Shown here one piece after another: positions 11,301-22,464 of a DNA stretch of 64,000 bases. Every line of letters starts with the position of its first letter. The first letter of the stretch is position 1. The DNA comes from Steinernema hermaphroditum. Taxonomy: Eukaryota > Nematoda > Chromadorea > Rhabditida > Steinernematidae. Below the pieces are notes generated by a model that was not told the DNA's origin, did not search any database, and saw nothing but the letters and a program-made list of their open reading frames with translations. The stretch covers positions 10,726,001 to 10,790,000 of the forward strand of contig CM059622.1 of the NCBI GenBank assembly GCA_030435675.1, given 5' to 3'. Position numbers and translations under genes: made by a program.

Positions 11301-13666
11301 AGTGGGATAAGTCGGGCTTGTGCAGTCGGAAGTGGAGCCCTATTTATAGTTTGGACCCGTGGCGCCGAACCCGGCGGGCCCCTCCCTCTCGGGTGCGCAA
11401 CTTCTTCTACCAGAGGTGATCTACAATCTGTGCCGCCGCCGGTCGCGAGCGCCTTTTCGGTGCGATTCTTTCGCAGTGTTACACCCGCGCCGTGTTGTCG
11501 ATGAACTCGACGAAGTGGACCCTCGATAAGGGCTACCGTACTCCTTAGCGAACCTGATGGTAATTAGACTCTGAGCCGTTCTCTGCTCGTCGACCTTGCC
11601 GTCCTGGGGCACGCGATCGGTTTCCACAGACGTCGTTGATCTCCTTGTAATCCGCCGCTGAGCCTCTCGGTGCATCGAAATTCGATTATTCAAAACGCTT
11701 TTTTTGTGCGACTTGCACGGCAGAGAACGAGCGCAAATCGGAAATCGTAGAGTTGCGCATAATAGGGCAAACAAAACCAGATGTTTTGATAGTCCTTATG
11801 ATGGTCCAACGTATCTACAGTATACCCATAGAAACACATTTATTCGGTTTTTGAAGCTTTTTTGAACTCCCAATCTGTTATGGTGGAAACTCTGCTCCAT
11901 CAGCCACTTAGTGTGACTTTCTGATCCGCCTTCTGTAGACCCTGTACGTAACAATTATTAGCTACAGTGTTTCACCCTAGAGACCTTGAAGCATGAGCGG
12001 TCAAAGACCATGGCCTGGACTGTTTTCTTCCCTTTTTGAAAAATGACTTCCATCGACAAAAAACATCATTTCTTCGTCTATGGACTTAGGACTCAGATGT
12101 GCACTCTAGAAGTGACTCTTTTGTTTTCCTCAAGATACGATCTAGTGTCTGGGTACTCTTATAAGAGAACAGATGATCTTACATCAGTGTGAAGAGGAAT
12201 CATGGACGACATTCAGATCTAAGTCCAGAGATCGTCCTTTTATCGTTCTATCCTTTTAGAGATAGGATCGAACGTTAGGCAAGTTTAAAGACAGTAACAT
12301 AACATGCCGATATATTTCTGGATCGCATTCATTCAAAACACAAATCGCTTTAGCAAAACTGTGTGCTTTCAATGGGCGCTGTGTGGCGCTCGCAACATCC
12401 TCAAAAATCTCATTAAACTCTCAATTCTACTTAACTTTGGCCATGTTGGCTAGCAGAGCTTCGAATACTGTAGCTATCTCTGGGGAAAACGTAGCAGCGG
12501 AGCATTCCTATTGCGTAGGCGCTGAACTTTGTGTATCGCGATGTTAAAAATAGTCCCAATCGGCCTTCGCTGCGCAGAAAACCGTTTAACCGACCGTTTC
12601 CGTTGTAATCAGAGCCGTATGATCTCGCGGTGGCGATCTCCGAACGACTAATGAAATATTGGCGCTCTTCCATCGACCACTCAAAAACTCGTTCTGTAAT
12701 TGGTTCGTCTCCGCGGCTGGAAGTTTTCGATGAAATTGTCTTATTTTTAGGATCTTATTTGTTGTGGAGAGGAAGGTAAATGATGGAGATCGAGTCATTT
12801 GCTTTCCGCACGGAATATGGAAACTAGTAGCAAAGAAGCGATGTACTGGATGGTGACCTTTCCCAGGTGACGCACAAACCGATTTAGCGAAGCAGATCTA
12901 CAAACAGAGAAGCTCAACATAAAATATTCCTTTCCAAATCCTCGTAGTTGTTAAATAAGACATGGGGTAAGACCACTTCAAAAAGGCACCTCACGTCGTA
13001 TATCGATGTTCGTGAGCAAAAAAAAAACCTAAGCGAGGGGTTTTGAACAAAAAATAATTTGAAAAAATTTCTGAAGATTTCTGAAGTGTAAAAAGATAAA
13101 AACCCATGATTGCATCCTCCATGATTGTAAGTGCTTTAGGCTGATAGGAGCACTTTGATTTAAGAAATACTTCACTCTATTACGTTTTGTTTTTCGTCAT
13201 TCTTCATGTGACACAAACATTGTACGTCATGCGTACTTCAATTGGCACTAAAGATACATATCTTGTGTAAAAAGTGCGTACATTTACTGTTTGAAGTAGA
13301 CGTCTGGTAAACACTTTCTAATGAAATGGAAATGGAATGGAATTGATAAATAACCTACAACTTGGAACAAAATATGTTGGAAACATTTCTCTGGCACGTC
13401 CTTACACATAAAGTTTCCGGGTAAATTTTTTTAGTCAGTTTTGAGTCACTAGCCACTAGTGTCACGCAATGGGAATCCAAACTCGCCGACATCGTTGATT
13501 TCGAGAACTACTGCCCATTGATATACGATAAGTGGATTGCGAAGTTTTATTGCGACGACCAAGAAGCAAAAGGACGACAAAAGGGAAAGATACGAGCGGA
13601 CCCCAAGCATAGTGGCAAAGAAGAGATGTGAAATCACGAAATCAGGACGAAAGATCCAACGCTTCT
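11301..13666. other. intergenic spacer, 2.4 kb
   Basis: No gene supported. The right-hand 100-200 nt of the transporter gene's upstream region is GC-rich; the rest is AT-rich with poly-A/T runs (13020-13080). A short imperfect inverted repeat lies at 12243-12275. Small ORFs at 12431-12798 show no domain or splice logic. Confidence 0.6.
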
Positions 13667-14932
13667 TCATGCGTGTTCTCCCGAGTCTCCGACCGAGTTG
13701 GTGGTGCCATTGTCCCGTGAACGGCAACACATTCTGTAGCCGGGAACGAAGAGGAGGAGGGCGAGGCTGGTCAGCATGGAGAAGGCGATCAGACACCACA
13801 TGTTGGCGTAGGCGACGTTGTTCAGATAGGGCTGAAGTGCACGCTAATGGGGAAGACACAACCAAAGCCCACCCGCATCGGTTCGAAGACGGTGTTCATG
13901 TTCCAGGTGGTGGTGAACAGCGGGATCTTTTTGTTGTAGTAGGCGTCGATTTCGTTTCCGAGGTCGTAGGAGATGATGTAGCCGTAGGTGTACTGCGAGA
14001 CGATCGTGGCGACGACGTAGAGGAGGACGCCGGCGAGCGCCGGTCCCCCGAAGCTCTGAAAGGAGCAGCCCTGAGAGGACGAATAGGGGATGCACTCACT
14101 CTGGAGGTCTTTCCGCCGGAGCCCGAGCAACAGCAGATGCACGTGGACAGAGTGACAAGGAGGAAGAGCGCCAGGGTGACCATCGCGAGGACGATGAAGT
14201 GGTAGGACAAGTAGGGGTTGGGGACCACACGCGTGTTCGGATAGGCTTGCGTCTGAAAGGGGACGTGGAGGTCCCGGAGAGAAGAGAGATTACCATAGTG
14301 ATGAAGATGGCCATCGGAGCGAGGTCGCCGAAGGCGACGATGAGGAACCAAACGAAGTGGGGAAGGCCGGAGCTGTTGGTACGATATCTAAAGGGGTCCA
14401 CCTTCAGGGACCTGGAACGATTCTCCAACCTGTGGACGGTTTCGAGGGCGAGGAAGGTGGTGGTGAAGCAGTAGATACACATAACCCATCGCTTGATGGG
14501 TTCCGTGTACATATCGAAGTTGGTGATGAAGTACTTGTAGGCGTTGAAGGCCTGGTTGAAGAAGACGGGGTAGGTGGGGTTGTACATGGTGGCCTGGTTC
14601 TTGTCGTCGTTCAGCTGGTCGACGAGCAGTTTGTGGATGCCGTAGGTCTCGTCCGAGATCACCATGTTGGCCTGGAAAGATACATGGAAGGAAGACGCGG
14701 GCGAGGAACTCACGATGTGGATGAGGTTGACGAGCATCAGGTTCACGGCGTACCATCGGATTCCTCGGAAATGTCCCCGGCGACAGCAGATCGAGAGGAG
14801 GAGGACGAGCAGGCTGAAGACGAGACCACCGCCAAGCAGAACTAGAATCAAGGGTGTGCATTTCAGTGGATATTGTGCAGGTTGTACGGTATTTTGCTCG
14901 TTCACAATTGACCTATGCGACGTCAATCGCAA
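13667..14932 (-). CDS. multipass membrane protein, unknown family
   Basis: Five minus-strand exons (14932-14714, 14671-14294, 14252-14100, 14055-13873, 13831-13667) give 365 aa. There are six probable membrane segments: one near residues 28-51 (LILVLLGGGLVFSLLVLLLS), then around WVMCIYCFTTTFLALE, FVWFLIVAFGDLAPMAIFITM, FIVLAMVTLALFLLVTL, LAGVLLYVVATIVSQYTYG, and CLIAFSMLTSLALLLFV. Cys clusters follow two helices (CICCC, CCR) and could be palmitoylated. A 70-residue loop after TM1 carries Tyr/Asn-rich sequence. The tail is short and polar (ends SGEHA). I do not recognise the family. Introns 1-4 are 41-44 nt, and the first and third have readable frames. Confidence 0.7.
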
Positions 14933-16737
14933 ACCAATATATCGTGGCCACGTCGATAACGCATCCCAATGGCTTCCGCATGAAGTCCCACTTGTTTACT
15001 TCAGGCGTTATTAATTCCCGGGAGATTACTTTGTCCCTCTCGAGAAGTACCTCAAGGCTCGAAGAAAAGTTGTGCATCCTTTACTGAGGCAATGAGGCTC
15101 GCGAGGTCGCGCCACAAAAGGCGGAAGATCACAAATTGAGCGATCGACGAGCCTTTACACACTTGTGACTCGGACGTTCTTTCAAAACACTGTTTTGTAG
15201 TAATGGCGTTTGGCGCTCCAATGGGATTACAAGGCAAATCTGCCTTCCGCGGAAACAGATCGCATGCACAAGAGTGCGAAAAGGTCGACGAGCAGAGAAC
15301 ACGGAGGGGAAGAGGGGCTATCTGATAAAGCAGGGACAAAAGTGGTCCCGATCTCAGTGAGATAATGATGGCAGAAGGCATGACATCCATGGCGTGATTC
15401 TCAAAGTTTGACAGAGAATACGGAGAACGGGATTTTAGGAGAAAGAGCGAGATGATTTCCCGTTCCCAAATCCTTCTAGCGAGACCGGCGACGCGAAGAT
15501 AGCTCAGTTTCCCCATTAGCGTCTTGGCAAAAAGGCTAAGAAGTGAATGATCACAAGGGGATAATGAGAAGATGACGTTTGTTTGACCGTGACCTCTCTT
15601 TGAATCCTGACCTTTTTGTTAATTAGAATCACCGTAATTTTCGGAAATTGCTAGCGCAAAAAACAACTGCCTGTTTTGACCAGTGGCCGAAGGTGTTTTC
15701 CTCGAATATCAATCAACATTCTGCAAAACAAGTTAATCACGGCTGTCTGTGTGGAACAATGGCCTGTCCAGAGTCAAACTACGGTATCGGTGAGAGCGAA
15801 CGATGTAGTTTTAGGGTGACTTCCTGCTTGCTCATCTAAATTGTACGCATTCTTGTAGGGAACGGGGAAAGATGAAGGAAGTGAGTTTCGTGACACCTGC
15901 GAAGGAAGGCTAATTAAGGTAACCATAATTGTTTTTCGCAATTTTTGTAGCACCTGCTCGGGCATCAAGAAGCAGAAGTTAATTCATTCTTGCTAACCTA
16001 ATCAGAATTTCCAACTATATATAGCTTCTAGAATACAAACGAGGAAATGTCCTCGGATTTCTCCAGGCCGTTCTGGCTGTTCTCTTCCAATTCCGACACA
16101 CATTTCCCCACAATCTCTACTTTCCTTCCGTGTGAAACTCTGTCCTAGCGTTCCTGAAGGCATTAATTAGCGCCTGTGATCTCTAAATGTAATCGGAGAG
16201 CTGCTCAATTGCAGTTGTCCTTTCTCTAATCTCCGTTTTCCACGTCCAATTACTCCAAAAGTACATTCTGGTTCCCGATGAATTCGAACAGGTGCTGTGA
16301 AACGAGAGGAAACATTTCCCGTTCGAATCACGCGAGAGAACGCGTTTGTATAGTGGGATAATCGGGGGGTTGTTTATGTGGCCACAAATCAGAATCTGAG
16401 ACTACCGTAACCAAGAATTATGAAGAATTTACTCAGATATGCAATTAACTGTTCATACGGTAAGTGTTCCAAGCCCAAGAACTTCGAGAGACGTTTTTGA
16501 TCTGCACAAAGAGATGCGCCTAATTTTCTGAAGTTTTCCATCGGTTCTTTGTCGTTGTCTATTTGTCTAGCAGACTTCATTTTTTATCTTTACATTGGTT
16601 GTAGTCTTAGTCTCAGCTTATCATTTTCCTTTGAGTCCTCTGGAGCAGTCTACAATGTTTGTCTGACAGACAGACACGGAAGCGGGCAATTTGTCTAGTC
16701 TGAATGTCTACATTTCATCAACTTGAGCTCCTTTGAA
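14933..16737. other. intergenic spacer, 1.8 kb
   Basis: No gene supported. A 154-codon open frame on the minus strand (15052-15516) has no domain, no exon partner and an unconvincing composition. The remainder is AT-rich. Confidence 0.55.
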
Positions 16738-17121
16738 TTACTTCACATCGTCTAAAAAATCGTTTTTTGTCTTTTACATTGTGCATACACAAGTTAGCCT
16801 AGTTCAGCTTTTGTAAAAATGTGCAAGAGAAACAAACTCACTGCTTTTCATAACGTAGTAGACGGGCTCCTTGTCCATCCGGTCAATCCTTACCGAACTC
16901 TCATCAAGCCACCATGTTTGGGATGACTGGGTAGCGTAGGGGCTCGGGTACAGTGTGGGGTAGAGATTTTGATATTGCTGGTTTTGGTACTGGTTGTTGG
17001 GATACTGATTGTTGCCATATTGGTTGTTGGGATATTGGTAGTTCGGGTACTGATTGTTTGGATACGGCTGCTGGTAGGCGTTGTTCTGGTTAGTGTAGTA
17101 ACCGCCACGTGGATCCGTCAT
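16738..17121 (-). CDS. short Asn/Gln/Tyr-rich low-complexity protein
   Basis: The main exon starts at ATG 17121 and encodes an N-terminal stretch of NNQYPN-type repeats, with Asn, Gln, Tyr and Pro making up most of residues 8-55. A more ordered segment follows (QTWWLDESSVRIDRMDKEPVYYVMKS). A GT donor lies at about 16844 (GTGAGTTT). The nearest acceptor (ending TTTTTTAG at about 16751) adds four residues and a stop near 16738, giving about 97 aa. The unspliced frame would stop at 16804 instead. NNQY repeats resemble prion-like or condensate-forming segments, or secreted structural proteins; no signal peptide is visible. Function unknown, and the 3' end is uncertain. Confidence 0.5.
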
Positions 17122-18292
17122 CGCGTCAGCCTTCCGGGAGCGTTTCTTCTGAAAGCGGAAGCCACTTAAGAGATCGTCACGGCGCGACAGATCATCGTCC
17201 CGAGGGGGCGCCGAGTGGCGAAAGAACTGCGGGAACTCGGCGTCCGTATCCGTGACAACGGCTACGGGAGCGCGGCAGGTGGAGCGAAGCCGTGCTAATT
17301 ACCTCGGCGCCGAGATGGAGGGAAATGAAAATGCCGTTAGGCGTGCGCTTTTAAGGCTTCGTGGGAAAGGGAGGGACCGGGGAAGTGCGTAAAAGTTCGG
17401 CGATATTTTAGGAAGTGTCGAAATAAGAGGAGACAATTTTAGAGGTGCTGACGCGGGATGGTTGTAACACGAGGTGATTTCATGGCTCTAATGAGTGTTT
17501 TCCACCAAACATCACATGAAATTGGATCTGAAGAAGGATGCGGTGACGGTCTAATGTGAACTCCTAATGAGCGTTCGGAAAACTCTTCGTGGATCCATGG
17601 TTTCTGCAATCTGTAAGTGTGCAGAAGCGAAGATCTCACTACAGGGGTATACGGTATACCTCCTCTTCCTAAAATCTGTAAGTTGTAACTTGAGATACAC
17701 TTGAGATATTCCCGGAGATCAGAGCACGTAAGGAGGTATCTCTTCAAAGTGCAGTCCTAATTGGATGTTCTGTGCGTAAAAGGTCTATTTGAAGCGTCTA
17801 TTTTGGGAAATGTCGCAACGGAGTGCCTGTTGACGATGCCGGAGTGATTGCAGCCTGGCGCGATTTCCGGGATGTAGTCAGGCTTCGCACAGTCACGCGA
17901 TGTTTACTGTTTACGGTTAAACATGGGAAGTGAGTTTCACGAGGAAGGAGACTCTGAGAGGTCTTTCCATGACTTCCAACGCAGGGGTGAAGGTCTAGTG
18001 GAACCCCTAAGTGTTCTGTGATGTCACATCCGGGTTGATGCTTTGGGAGAAGAGATAAAGTGCATTGGACCAGAAAAGAAAAGGATGATATTTTACGTCA
18101 AAAGCGCCCTTATAACGTATGTATATCTATTTCAACAAGCATTGACCGTAAGGAAAAAGCCCCAAGGGGTGAGGTCTACACCGCGACTGTCTACACCGCC
18201 AGACATACCCAATCTAGACAAATGAGAATACATCTGAAAATCACAAGAATTTACCCATTGCAACAAATTAACCAACATAGAAATATCACAGC
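17122..18292. other. intergenic spacer, 1.2 kb
   Basis: No gene supported. It should contain the upstream region of the N/Q-rich gene (17122-17340 is GC-rich) and the 3' flank of importin alpha. The sequence around 17650 has GGTATACGGTATACC, a short perfect palindrome. Confidence 0.5.
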
Positions 18293-20128
18293 TTAAAACT
18301 GGAAACCACCTTCGGGTTTGGTGGGATCTTCAGGGTGCACGTTGACGACGACGTCCTCATCCTCGTTTTCGCAGAAGTGCTTCTCTACTATGTTCAGCGC
18401 CTTCTGGTAGATGTTTTCGGACTGGTGTTGCTGGTATCCTTCGATCAAGTCCAGGCAGCCGCTTGCTTCAAAATCATCCAGGAGCGTCGCATAAGTGTTG
18501 CGAGATCTGCAAGGCAACAGTGACTAATCTAGGGAAACACAGAGCGTACATTGTCTCGGCGGTGTTGAGGATTCCCATGATCGAATCTAACATGTTGATT
18601 ACAGTGTCGACGTGGTGAGTGCCTCGGAGCCCGTCGGTGATAGAACTGAATCCGTTTTCGACGATCTTCATAATCTGCTTCGGCGATCCTCCCTGCACCA
18701 AGTTCGAAATGCACCAACTCGCTTCGAGCTTGCACTTTGAGTCGCCCTGAACACAAGAACTATTAGGCGCCACATAGGCACGTTTGGTCGTACCGTGGCG
18801 AAGATGTGCATAATATGCGGGAGGACGTTCAGTCCCATCATGTACTTGATCTGATCTCGAGTTCCGGCAAACACGTTGGAGACCAGCCATACGGTCTCCT
18901 TCGTCATCGACGATCGGCCCGACTGGAGCAGGTTGGGTACGTACTTCGCGAGGTATCCTTTGTCGATCAGGATCTGCAAGGTCAAATCTCTAGAAACGGT
19001 GGGACCGGAACATTCTAACCTGGGTCAACTCGTCAGCTCCAGTGGCGAAGTTTCCGAGGACGCGCACAGTGGGTGCGATTATCGCATCATTCTGCTCATC
19101 CAAGGCATTCACCATTCCATCGAGTGCGCCAACTTGGTAGGGAAGGATGATCTGGCAGTCCGGTCCATCGGTCATGTAGGAGAATGCCCACGTAGCATCT
19201 TGACGAACGGCGCTGTCCTGGAACAAATGCATGAGATTCCTGGCAATTTTCCATCTTACCTCGTGCGCGACCATTGTGGCCAATCCGTGCGCTAACGCTT
19301 TAAGGACTTCTATGGGAGCCTGTGGATTCTTGTGGCGACACATGTTGGAGTACCACCAAGCAATCGTGCGCACGAAATCAATGCGCAGGGTGCTGACTTT
19401 GCGCGTGAGGTGTCCGAGGGCGTCCAGTCCGCCAGCTGCGATGACCCGGTCGCGGAACTCGGGGGTATCTCCAGTGATGTTCGCCAAGGCCCACACAGCC
19501 TGTTCCGCGACCTTCACGTCGTCGGCGTAGCACAGCTTCACAAGCGGTTCGAGGCATCCCTTGTGGATGGCGTGGGCGGTTTGCTCGGTGGTTCCAGACA
19601 CAATGTTGGTGATGCCCCAGGCAGCTTCGAAGACGACTTTTGGGTCCTAAATGAAAGAGCATATGCAGCGGATAATCCTGACCCTTTCTTACCCCAACTG
19701 ACAGCGCTGATACCATGGCCTCGACAAGATTGAGGCGGATCACTTCGTCCACGGGTGGGCACTTGTCGCGGGAAACGTGGCGACGGAGAGCTTCGAAACA
19801 ACGTCGCAGTTCGATGATAGCGGGGTTATTCGTGAGGATTTTGAGGATCTCCTCCAACGGCAGGCTTGGGTTCTGCGGACCCTCGCCGGAGGACTCAACG
19901 TCGACGTTGACATCGTCTTCCTCGATGACGAGGTTTCGGCGCTTCATCTTCGCGTCATCTCTCTTCTGCTTTCGGAGCTCTACGCTGCACTCCGTTCGGC
20001 GTCGCCTCAGGTCCTACAATTACGAGTGCTCAATAGCCCGGGGAGCGATGACAACGAACCTCATGCCTGTCGGCGTTTTTATACATCTTCTGCCGCTCCT
20101 TGCCCAGTTGGTTTCCTTGCTGAGACAT
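18293..20128 (-). CDS. ima: importin subunit alpha
   Basis: Seven minus-strand exons (20128-20060, 20013-19693, 19646-19260, 19217-19020, 18973-18794, 18746-18550, 18506-18293) give 521 aa, normal for the family. Residues 12-55 are the importin-beta-binding domain with MYKNADRHEDLRRRR, SVELRKQKRDD and KRRN basic clusters. About ten armadillo repeats follow. NLS-contact motifs are recognisable in slightly changed form: WALANITGD, WYSNMCR, WAFSYMTDG, WLVSNVFAGT and WCISNLVQG. The acidic C-terminus (FCENEDEDVV) is the CAS-export region. The protein carries classical NLS cargo to importin beta. The first TGD-type repeat and the WYSNMCR repeat differ from the usual WALGNVAGD and WTLSNLCR. That suggests one of the divergent nematode paralogues, but I cannot say which. 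Confidence 0.95.
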
Positions 20129-20627
20129 TTCGGAATGGTTCCTGTAAGAGCTAATCATCACCCACCATTCATTAAACATGGAATGGTCCAAATTAACACA
20201 AAAATGACAATTTCCCTGTCAACCACAAAACGAAGGATGTGCTAATAAAAATCGCAGAATATCACTTGACAGAAACCTTCACGAAACAAAACAGCGCAAA
20301 TAAGCTGCAAACGACTACAAGTCGAAGCGAGCGAGGCGAAAGTTCCCTATCTTATGGCGGGCACGCAATCGTCTCGAGACCGCGTTGAATTCAAAATCAG
20401 GCGTCAACTGACGCAAATCCACAAGAGGGTTGGTAGAATCCTTAGAATCCTTCTGTGTTTTCTAGATTGGATCCTGAAGCTGAACACACTCGCATTGCTC
20501 CTTCTCCCAACGATATGGTTGTTGTCTGCCAGACAGGTCTAGAATCCATAGACAGGCGAAGGGACCAACAATGAATATCATTCCTGCGCTGAGCGCATTC
20601 GCAATCGGTCGCCCAGAAGGACACCCC
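20129..20627. promoter_or_regulatory. divergent promoter region, importin alpha / ferritin
   Basis: The two genes start 500 nt apart on opposite strands, so this spacer must contain both promoters. No TATA box or iron-responsive hairpin is evident. An in-frame ATG at 20571 could extend the ferritin N-terminus by 19 residues. Confidence 0.5.
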
Positions 20628-21362
20628 ATGATGGCTCCCGCACAAGCTCGCCAGAACTACGACCTGAGTATGGACAATACCACTACAATCTTTTTCTCAT
20701 GCGTTTTTTTCAGGCGTGGAGGAGGCGATCAACGGTCAGATCATGAACGAACTCGCGGCTAGCTACGCCTATCTCGCTATGGTTTGTTTTACACTTTGGT
20801 CAGTTTTTATTGCTATTGGATATCTTTAGGCGAATCACTTCGGACGCGTCGAGGTGGCGATGCCAGGGGCGCAGCGCTATTTTCTCCAGCAGTAAGAGAT
20901 CATCGCCCTTACTTCAGAAATTGACGCTTGCCTTCAGGTCGTACGAAGAGAGGGAGCACGCTCAGAAACTGATTGACTACCAGATCAAACGTGGAGGTCG
21001 CGTCGTTTTGAGCGATCTCGCGGTGAGTCCAATGCTGAGTCCAGCGAATGAGTATCAAATGATTTCAGAAGCCTCAACAAGACGAATGGAAGAACCTCCA
21101 GGCAGCCTTCAAATCCGCATTGGAACTAGAGCGTGGGAACAACCAAGCTCTCTTGAAGCTGCATTCCTTGGCTGGGCAGAAAAATGATCCAGATTGCACA
21201 AACTTCCTTGAAGAGCACTACCTTCGCGAGCAAGTAATCGAGATTGAAGAGATGGCGCGCCGTTATAACCAGCTCCGCCGTGTAGGAGAAGGTCTCGGGG
21301 AACACCTCTTCGACCAAGAACTCATTCGCGAAACGGAGAAGAAGGAGCCGAAGTCCGAATGA
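20628..21362 (+). CDS. ftn: ferritin, heavy-chain (ferroxidase) type
   Basis: Five exons (20628-20667, 20714-20781, 20830-20891, 20938-21022, 21069-21362) give 182 aa. The four-helix ferritin fold is complete: QIMNELAASYAYLAMA (helix A), SYEEREHAQKL (helix B), the GGRVVLSD loop, LELERGNNQALLKLHSLA (helix C), EEHYLREQVIEIEEM (helix D), and LGEHLFDQEL (helix E). All ferroxidase-centre ligands of heavy-chain ferritins can be matched: the Glu in NELAASY, Glu and His in EEREHA, Glu in LELERG, and Gln in REQV. It should therefore oxidise Fe(II) and store Fe(III) in the cytosol. The start is set at the first of two tandem ATGs. An upstream in-frame ATG (20571) has no clear targeting signal. Confidence 0.95.
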
Positions 21363-21404
21363 TTACTGTGTCCACTAAAATTCGGATAAAATGCGATTCG
21401 TTTA

Positions 21405-22316
21405 TTATTTCCGACGCACTATCGACATATAAAAGATCTTGGAGGATGAGTATCGGCGTCGGATGACGAGGGACGACGGCGCCGTCGTGTGGTGGACTCG
21501 AATGATGTTATCGTCCTCCACCCACTTGCGCACCTTCTGGAGATCCTTCCAGGCGGCTTCTCTGATGCCCAACTCGAAGAGCTTCTCGCGCTCCATACTC
21601 CACTCGCCGTCGCCCGACTGCCAGCGCTGTATCAAAGAGCAGACGGCGCGGAATCCGAAGGAGTGCCGCACCGCGTAATGAACGTTGCCCTCGTTCTTCC
21701 GGGCCCACATCGTCGCCAGCGGCTGCATCATGTTGTCCCACAGTGAGCAGCCCGAGATCGTCAACTTCTGTAGATTGCCCTGTTCGGCGAACTCGGTGAG
21801 AAGACACATCAGCGTCTTCTGGAGGCCGATGATGGAGCGTAGCTCCAGGGTGTCGAAGGTCCTCGGGACGCCCTTCAGCGCCGCGAGGAGCTCTGCGTAG
21901 TTCTCCTTCCGAATGTTGGAAATGTGCAGGGCACTTCCAATGCCGAGGGGCTGATGGTGTGTGGGGAGGAGTAGGACCCAGGGCTTCTCCACGAGGGCCA
22001 CCGAGGGCGAGGAGAGGCCCATCCGGAGTCCATCAAACGAGAGAAACCAAAGGCGCGCGTAGTGGCGCTGTTTGAAATCGTACTCTTCGGGGGCGCTGCT
22101 CCCATTCTCGAACTTGCTGACGCTGAAGCGGATCTCCTCCTCGTCGTCGCGGGGAAGGAGAACGTCGACGACCAACTTGTATCGGTTCTTCTCGTGACCG
22201 TTCAGGGCGAACATCCAGTTATCGTTTTGGGCAGCCGCACTCGTCAGTTTTTGGAAGGTGTGGTACGGTAGGAGGTCGACGATGTGCTCGACGATATCAC
22301 TCGGAAGGGTATCCAT
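21405..22316 (-). CDS. F-box-like protein, intronless
   Basis: A single open frame of 303 aa. The N-terminus MDTLPSDIVEHIVDLLPYHTFQKL has the LP-x(3)-I-x(3)-L spacing of an F-box. The middle contains a FTH/FBA-like beta-rich region (residues 100-230) with HISNIRKENYAELLAAL and LQKLTISGCSLWDN, resembling a degenerate leucine-rich or FTH segment. The C-terminus is basic. Nematodes carry hundreds of F-box proteins that act as SCF ubiquitin ligase adaptors. The target is unknown. Its stop codon lies 43 nt from that of ferritin in convergent orientation. Confidence 0.75.
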   Translation of the reverse strand: MDTLPSDIVEHIVDLLPYHTFQKLTSAAAQNDNWMFALNGHEKNRYKLVVDVLLPRDDEEEIRFSVSKFENGSSAPEEYDFKQRHYARLWFLSFDGLRMGLSSPSVALVEKPWVLLLPTHHQPLGIGSALHISNIRKENYAELLAALKGVPRTFDTLELRSIIGLQKTLMCLLTEFAEQGNLQKLTISGCSLWDNMMQPLATMWARKNEGNVHYAVRHSFGFRAVCSLIQRWQSGDGEWSMEREKLFELGIREAAWKDLQKVRKWVEDDNIIRVHHTTAPSSLVIRRRYSSSKIFYMSIVRRK

Positions 22317-22464
22317 TTTCTGGAACTATTAGATGCAAGCGTGACAAGAAACAGTACATATCGGGTTAGACCTCAATCGCCAAAAACTCCCAAAAAAGCT
22401 TATTAATAACTGTTAACCAGAATAAATTAACAACAAAAAAGAGATCATACGAGGTACGGTAAGC

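Noticed and set aside
15052..15516. 154-codon minus-strand frame in the 1.8-kb spacer
   Set aside because: No domain, no splice partners, composition like noncoding DNA.
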